From the NCBI GenBank assembly GCA_016719295.1, contig JADKAF010000001.1:2790001-2854000 (forward strand): a DNA stretch of 64,000 bases, written 5' to 3'. The notes beneath the pieces were generated by a model. The model was not told where the DNA came from. It did no database searches and saw nothing but the letters and a program-made list of their open reading frames with translations. A program made the translations under genes and the position numbers. Each line of letters opens with the position of its first letter. Position 1 is the stretch's first letter. This DNA is from Planctomycetota bacterium. Lineage in GTDB: Bacteria > Planctomycetota > UBA1135 > JADKAF01. Positions 58,975 through 64,000 of this stretch are shown here, piece by piece.

Positions 58975-61956
58975 ATGCCGCCGCGCCACCCGAACGACGA
59001 ACCCGAAGAGCTCTCCGCTGAGGACTTTCTGGACGCTCTGCTGAGCACGGCGTTCGCCGACGACCCCGAGCTCGGGGAAGCCGACTCGCGCGCCGCGCGC
59101 GCCAAGACTCCGGAGCATCCGACGACGATCGGCCCCTACGCGGTGCTCGACGCGCTGGGCTCGGGCGGCGTGGCCACCGTGTGGCGCGTCTTCGATGGCG
59201 AGCTCGAGCGCGAGCTCGCCGTGAAGCTGCTGCGCCCCGAGCTCCGAGGCGATGTCGAGATGGAGCGGCGCCTCGAAGAGGAAGCGCGCATCTCCTCGCG
59301 CCTCGATCATCCCGGCATCGTCGCCGTGCATGCGCGTGGTCGCATGGAGGACGGCCGACCCTACTTCGCGATGCGCCTCGTCGAAGGGCGCACGCTCGCC
59401 GAGCTCCTCGCCGCGCGCTCCGACAACGATGGACGCAAGCGCCTCGAGATCCTGGAGCAGGTCGCCTCGGCGCTCGCGCACGCGCATCGACGTGGCATCG
59501 TGCACGGAGACGTGAAGCCGCAGAACGTCATGGTCGGCGCCTTCGGCGAAGTGCAGCTCATGGACTGGGGCTTCGCCTTCGAGCTCGAGGAGCGACCTGG
59601 CGAAGAGCGCAAGCGCCGCGTCGGCGGGACGCCTGCGTACATGTCGCCGGAGCAAGCCCGCGGTGAGCGCGACGCGATCTCGCCGCGCACCGATGTCTTC
59701 GGTCTCGGGGCGATGCTCTGCGAGATGCTGACGGGTGCTCCGCCCTATCGCGGCGCGACGAAGCGCGAGGTCGTCGCGCAAGCGACGCTGCCCGCGCTCG
59801 ATGACGCCTACGCGCGGCTGCAGAGCTGCGACGCGGGCGCGACGCTCATCGATCTCGCGCGGCGCTGCCTCGCGCCGCGCCCCGATCAACGGCTGGCCGA
59901 TGCGGGCCACGTCGCCGCCGCGCTCAACTCCTACCTCTCGGAGCTCGAGGCGCGCGCTCGCGGGCTCGAGATCGAAGCGGCCGCGGCGAATGCCCGAGCG
60001 GCCCAGGAGCGGCGCGCGCGCCGGCTCGGCTACACGCTGGCCGCGACCCTCGCGCTGGTGAGCGTCGCCGCGAGCACGCTCTGGATCGCGTGGGAGAGCG
60101 CGCGCACGAGCCGCGAGGAGACGACCCGCAGCGGCTTCGATGCGCTGCGCGAGCGCGCCGAGACCCTCGTCGAGGAAGCGCGCCTCGACCCGCTCGCGGA
60201 GCACGATCTCTGGGATCGCGCCGTCGGTGCCGCACGCGAAGCCGACACTTGGATCCGTGCGCGCGAGAGCACGCCGGACGATCGCTTGAGCGCCGCGGAG
60301 CTCGTCTCGCGCGCCGAGACGGAGCGCACCCGCGCGCTCCGCGAGCGGACGCTGCGCGATCGCATCCTGAAGCTGCGAGCCGAGTTCATCGACGACGGCC
60401 ATCTCGCGTCGGCGGAGCAGCGCTACACCGCGCTGTTCCGCGAGCTCGGCATCGACATCGATGCTCCCGACGTGGAGAGCGCTCGCCAGGCGATCCGCGA
60501 CAGCGCGATCAAGGAGCACCTCATCCAGACGCTGGATGCGTGGACCTATCTCCGCCGCCGCACAGGGCAACCCGACCCCGAAGCCTGGCGCAGGACCCTC
60601 GCGATCGCGCGCACGCTCGACGCGGATCCGCTGCGCGAAGCGATGCGCTCGGCCTATGCCGACCGCGATGTCGAGCGCTTCCTCGCGCTGATCGCGTCGC
60701 AGCCCGATCTCTCGCGCTTCCCCGCGCGCTCGCACGACCTCGTCGCGAGCTGCTTGCGCGAGATGGGCCGCGGGCCGGAGGCGATCGAGTTCCTGCGCCG
60801 CGCGCTCGAGGTGCACCCCGGCGACGCGAACCTCGCGCACAGCCTCTCGAGCTTCCTCGGCTCGGCGAAGGAGCCGCGCTTGGAAGAGATCGAGCGTTTG
60901 CTGTGGATGGCCTATGCCCTGCGCGCGCGCGATGCGCACATCGTCTGCGATCTCGCGCGGGTTCTCATCCTTCGCGAGCGATTCGACGAGGCGCTGCATC
61001 TGCTGGACCGCGCGGAGAAGCTGGATCCTCCCGACGAGCGCGCCCACTTCTTCCGCGGCTTCGCCCTGGTGATGCGCGGCGAGGTCGCGAGTGGCGAGGA
61101 GATGCTGCGTCGAGCGGCGCGCGAGGGCAGCGGGCTCGCCGCCATGGTCCTCGCGCAGCAGCTCTCGAAGCGCGGTGGCAACGCCGCCGCCGCCTACTAC
61201 GTCGAGATGGGAGCGCGCCAAGGAGCGAAGCCCGCCGACGTGGAAGCTCTGCGCACGGGCATCTACTACGACGGCAGGGATCTCGAGCGCGCACAGCAAG
61301 CCGGCGCACGCGCGATCCAACTGGATCCGAAGAACGAAGCGCTGCGCAGCTTCCACCTGCGATCCTGCATCGACGGCGGCAAGCATGACGCCGCGCGAGC
61401 GGCCCTCGCCGACTGGAGCGTCGCGATCGAGCGCGGCGACGTGCCGAAGGAAGACCTCTCGACCTGGGAACGCGAGATCGAGTCCATCGAGGTGGCTTGG
61501 GGGACGCTGGAGCGCGAAGGCATCGACGCCGCGGGAGAGGACGCAGAGGCCCTGCTGCGCCTCGGGATCCTCGCCCAACGCGCCGGGCGCTTCGAGCTCG
61601 CGCTCGAGCTGCACGAGGCGGCGCTGCAAGGCATCGGCGACGAGCCGCCGCCGAGCTGGTGCTCGGAGGCCGCGCGCTGCTCCCTCGCCCTCGCCCTCGA
61701 GCACCGCGCGGAGCCCGCTCGCGCGCGCGCCCTTCGCGATCGAGCCCTGAGCTTGCTGCGTCGAGAGTTCGAGCTGCATCGAGACGCGGCGGTGTCGCGC
61801 CGCTGCACCTTGCTCTCGTCGTTCTTCGTCGATCCGCTCTGGGCCGGTGTGCGCTCAGGAGAAGCCCTCGTCGAGGAGAGCGAGCGCGCGGCGTGGAGCG
61901 CGCTCTTCACGGCCATGCAGGCCGAGCTCGCCGAGAAGAACTGCGCCGTGCGCTGA
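58975..61956 (+). CDS. Transmembrane Ser/Thr kinase-like protein with TPR repeats
   Basis: A 993-aa protein. Residues ~50-330 are a kinase fold: GSGGVATVWRV, AVKLL, VHGDVKPQNVMV, MDWGFAF and PAYMSPEQ. The catalytic HRD is HGD and the DFG is DWG; DWG is usual in one planctomycete branch, but HGD loses the regulatory Arg, so this is a non-RD kinase. One membrane helix lies at ~355-373. The remaining ~600 residues contain repeated helical pairs of TPR type (GPEAIEFLRRALEVHPGDAN, FDEALHLLDRAEKLDPPDER). They are probably outside the cytoplasm and bind a partner. The final bases lie in a palindrome shared with the next gene. Confidence 0.88.
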   Translation: MPPRHPNDEPEELSAEDFLDALLSTAFADDPELGEADSRAARAKTPEHPTTIGPYAVLDALGSGGVATVWRVFDGELERELAVKLLRPELRGDVEMERRLEEEARISSRLDHPGIVAVHARGRMEDGRPYFAMRLVEGRTLAELLAARSDNDGRKRLEILEQVASALAHAHRRGIVHGDVKPQNVMVGAFGEVQLMDWGFAFELEERPGEERKRRVGGTPAYMSPEQARGERDAISPRTDVFGLGAMLCEMLTGAPPYRGATKREVVAQATLPALDDAYARLQSCDAGATLIDLARRCLAPRPDQRLADAGHVAAALNSYLSELEARARGLEIEAAAANARAAQERRARRLGYTLAATLALVSVAASTLWIAWESARTSREETTRSGFDALRERAETLVEEARLDPLAEHDLWDRAVGAAREADTWIRARESTPDDRLSAAELVSRAETERTRALRERTLRDRILKLRAEFIDDGHLASAEQRYTALFRELGIDIDAPDVESARQAIRDSAIKEHLIQTLDAWTYLRRRTGQPDPEAWRRTLAIARTLDADPLREAMRSAYADRDVERFLALIASQPDLSRFPARSHDLVASCLREMGRGPEAIEFLRRALEVHPGDANLAHSLSSFLGSAKEPRLEEIERLLWMAYALRARDAHIVCDLARVLILRERFDEALHLLDRAEKLDPPDERAHFFRGFALVMRGEVASGEEMLRRAAREGSGLAAMVLAQQLSKRGGNAAAAYYVEMGARQGAKPADVEALRTGIYYDGRDLERAQQAGARAIQLDPKNEALRSFHLRSCIDGGKHDAARAALADWSVAIERGDVPKEDLSTWEREIESIEVAWGTLEREGIDAAGEDAEALLRLGILAQRAGRFELALELHEAALQGIGDEPPPSWCSEAARCSLALALEHRAEPARARALRDRALSLLRREFELHRDAAVSRRCTLLSSFFVDPLWAGVRSGEALVEESERAAWSALFTAMQAELAEKNCAVR

Positions 61957-61970
61957 TCAGCGCACGGCGC
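61943..61970. terminator. Perfect 28-bp palindrome joining two convergent stop codons
   Basis: Bases 61943-61956 are the exact reverse complement of 61957-61970. The two gene stops (TGA at 61954-61956 and its complement at 61957-61959) sit at the centre, so both proteins end in the same Ala-Val-Arg from the same bases. It can form a hairpin on either RNA. With no intergenic DNA at all, this is the only visible stop signal for both transcripts. Confidence 0.85.
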
Positions 61971-64000
61971 CGACCTCCAGCGCGAGCTCGCGCGGCTCGC
62001 GGCCGTCGAGCACGATCTCCCGCGGGGCGCACGGCAGCGAGCGGCTCTCCGTGCTCCACGCCTCGCGCCGCCGCAGCTCGATACGCCAGGAGCCAGAGCC
62101 CAGGCCGTCGAGCCGCAGCTCCTCTTCCTCGAGCTCCACGAAGCCGGAACGCACGCGCCGCGGCTCGCGCCCGAGCTCGGCTTCGCTCGCGACCTCCTGC
62201 AGCTCGAGCTCGTAGAGGAAGCTCCCCTCGCGGGCTTCGGGATCGAGCACGGACGCTCGCACGACGCTGCCGCGCTCGAAGCGCAGCTCGCCAAGGTCGA
62301 GCTCGCCCGCGGGAATACGCTGCGCGCGCAGCACGACGGGCAACGCGCCCGGCGTCTCGAAGCAGAGATCGTAGGTGCCGGGCTCGAGCCCGAGCACGCG
62401 ATGGGATTCGCTGCGCCAGCCCAGGACGCGCACGGACTGCCAAGCGCTCGCACCTTCGCGGCGTGCGGAGAGAGAGATCTCCCGCATGCGCAGGTCGCGA
62501 GCGACGCGAAAGCGGAGCTCCGCTCCGGCCTCGAGCGCGAGCTCGAGCTCCTCGAAGCCCGTGCGCAAGATGCCGTGCCCCGCTCCGCGCGCGACGAGCC
62601 GCGGATGCAGAGCCGTGACGCGCAGGTCGCGATCGCCGGGGATGCGCACCTCGAAGCCGTCGTCGACCGAGCGCAGCTCGCAGCGCGCGGCGACGCGCGA
62701 GCCATCGGATGCGACCTGCTCGACCTCCAGGCGCAGCAGCTCCCGGCGCTGGCCTTCGGGGATCGCGACCCGCACATGGGCCCAGCGCGCCCCGGAGAGA
62801 TCCAGCAACAGCTCGCGCTGCTCTCCTGCGCGCAGCTCGCGTTCGACCGAGGTCGCTCCGCTCCTCCGATCGACGACGCGATACCGCCCCGGCCGCAAGC
62901 CGCCGAAGCGCATCGGAGCATCGTCCTCTTCGTTCGCTGCGGAGGCGTCCTTGCGGAGCATCGGCCGGCGACCGGCGGGATCCCAGCCGCGCTCCGCAGC
63001 GCGCGCGCGCTGCAGCTCGACGTCCGCGGCGCCGTCCTCGGGGGCGACGAACGCGACCACGAGCTCGGCCTCGCGCACGAGATCGAGCTCGATACGCTCC
63101 TCGCGCTCGCGCGGGGGAAGCGCGATCTCGAGCTCGCAAGGCACGCAGCCCTCGGCGACGAGCTCGAGGCGCATCGGCGCCGCGTGGCTCGCCGGAGCGA
63201 AGCGCAGGCGCCACGCATCGCCGAGCGGCTCGGGCTCCCCGAGCGCCGTGGCGCCGCTCCAACGCACGCGCTCGAGCACCGGCAGCGTCGCGAGGCCGCG
63301 CGGCGCCAGGAGCACCGCGCGCGGCGCCGGCAGCACGACCTCCGCGAGCGCGTCCCCGCGCTCGAGGTCGAAGCTGCCGAGCACCGTCGTCGCCGTGCCC
63401 ACATCGCAACAGAGCTCGATCGCGCCGCCGAAGAACGCGCCGAGCTCGAGCTCGCCGCGCTCGTCCGTCACGCCGCCGACGCGCGCTCCGAGCTCGCCAT
63501 CGACGAGCGCGCGGAGCGCCAGCGCGGCGCTCGGCACGCCTGCTTCGTCGCGCGCGCGGACGCGGAGCACGCGCGGCGCACGGACTCGCGCCGCGGTCGA
63601 CGGGGTCGCGTCGTCCGCGCCGAAGCCATCGACGCGCGCGAGCAGGAGCCCGCTCGGCGCGGCGAAGGCGAAGAGCGCATCGAAGCGCAGCTCGGCCGGA
63701 GCGAGGATCTCGAGCTCCTGCGCTCCGATCCAAGTCGCCGAGACGCGCCAGCTCCACGAAGCGTGACGCGAGAGAGCGAGGGCGCATCCGGACGGCAGCG
63801 GATCGACCGGCGGGGCGCAGCCCTCGAAGGCGACGATGCGACGCTCGCAGCGCGCCGGACGGAGCTCGAGCTCGACGCGCTCCGTTTCGGCGTCGATCAC
63901 CGCGGTCTCGGCGAGCCAGCTCCCATCAGCGCGCCGCAGCGACCCGCGCAAGAACGCGAGGCCGCGCCGCTCCGGGGCGCGCAGCCACGCGCGCCCCTCG
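61957..64000 (-). CDS. Large exported carboxypeptidase-regulatory-type protein, truncated by the window edge
   Basis: The frame is open from the stop at 61957 to the end of the window, so the N-terminus is missing. The ~680 visible residues form a chain of beta-sandwich units without a catalytic motif: VLRVRARDEAGVPSAALALR, VGGVTDERGELELGAFFGGA, MRFGGLRPGRYRVVDRRSGA and VLGLEPGTYDLCFETPG. The GxYxL pattern is that of carboxypeptidase-regulatory/Cna-B-like repeats. It is similar in style to the exported parts of the proteins at 15147 and 25022. A cytoplasmic or sigma-like domain upstream, as in 25022, cannot be excluded. Confidence 0.78.
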   Translation of the reverse strand, partial: EGRAWLRAPERRGLAFLRGSLRRADGSWLAETAVIDAETERVELELRPARCERRIVAFEGCAPPVDPLPSGCALALSRHASWSWRVSATWIGAQELEILAPAELRFDALFAFAAPSGLLLARVDGFGADDATPSTAARVRAPRVLRVRARDEAGVPSAALALRALVDGELGARVGGVTDERGELELGAFFGGAIELCCDVGTATTVLGSFDLERGDALAEVVLPAPRAVLLAPRGLATLPVLERVRWSGATALGEPEPLGDAWRLRFAPASHAAPMRLELVAEGCVPCELEIALPPREREERIELDLVREAELVVAFVAPEDGAADVELQRARAAERGWDPAGRRPMLRKDASAANEEDDAPMRFGGLRPGRYRVVDRRSGATSVERELRAGEQRELLLDLSGARWAHVRVAIPEGQRRELLRLEVEQVASDGSRVAARCELRSVDDGFEVRIPGDRDLRVTALHPRLVARGAGHGILRTGFEELELALEAGAELRFRVARDLRMREISLSARREGASAWQSVRVLGWRSESHRVLGLEPGTYDLCFETPGALPVVLRAQRIPAGELDLGELRFERGSVVRASVLDPEAREGSFLYELELQEVASEAELGREPRRVRSGFVELEEEELRLDGLGSGSWRIELRRREAWSTESRSLPCAPREIVLDGREPRELALEVGAVR

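Overview
The window is very GC-rich DNA with tightly packed genes and a strong third-position G/C bias. Several marker families point to a planctomycete (Planctomycetota), probably one of the high-GC marine or uncultured lineages. These are an adjacent DUF1501 / DUF1549-DUF1553 (PSD1, CxxCH) gene pair, several ECF sigma factors next to large Ser/Thr kinases, kinase plus formylglycine-enzyme-like fusions, and many Sec-exported proteins of unknown function with Cys-rich or EF-hand-like segments. The lineage call is inference from gene content only. I saw no rRNA, tRNA, CRISPR array, prophage or intact insertion sequence.

Layout. 0-4 kb: the tail of a repeat-rich protein, triosephosphate isomerase, a family 39-type glycosyltransferase and an outer-membrane-like protein. 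4.1-7.1 kb: a perfect 37-bp inverted repeat, then a single-frame fusion of an M19 dipeptidase with an M2 (ACE-type) peptidase. 7.2-8.0 kb: a MntA/HepT-type toxin-antitoxin pair. 8.1-14.3 kb: an exported GFO/IDH/MocA oxidoreductase, a two-helix membrane protein and a 1301-aa tandem patatin with a degenerate Nudix-like tail. 14.4-18.7 kb: an operon of ECF sigma factor, membrane anti-sigma-like carboxypeptidase-regulatory-domain protein and PqqB-like lipoprotein. 18.8-25 kb: secreted proteins, galactose mutarotase, DJ-1/PfpI, and a coupled class II glutamine amidotransferase / AlkB-like dioxygenase pair.

25-38.4 kb: an ECF sigma factor fused in one polypeptide to a membrane helix and a large exported region; MutY with a lipoprotein; a small secreted barrel protein; a gene-poor stretch with a Uma2 remnant and a second large inverted repeat; the DUF1501/PSD1 pair; an anchored rhodanese; and oligopeptidase B. 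38.4-54 kb, almost all on the minus strand: a DUF4258/DUF2283 pair, a sigma - kinase/FGE - EF-hand protein operon, two members of a secreted Cys-rich propeller-like family, a 1100-aa exported protein with an HDLGH motif, a CBS protein, a PepSY-like membrane protein, a frameshifted secreted protein and a Kelch protein. 54-64 kb: a coiled-coil protein, an unusual cytoplasmic-looking subtilase, a short asparaginase-like protein, and a sigma / kinase-TPR pair converging on another large exported protein. A perfect 28-bp palindrome joins the two stop codons of those last two genes.

The recurring theme is regulation of exported proteins. Four ECF sigma factors occur, each coupled or fused to a membrane kinase, an anti-sigma-like protein or an extracytoplasmic domain. 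Many starts are ATGA or GTGA overlaps, so translational coupling is widespread.
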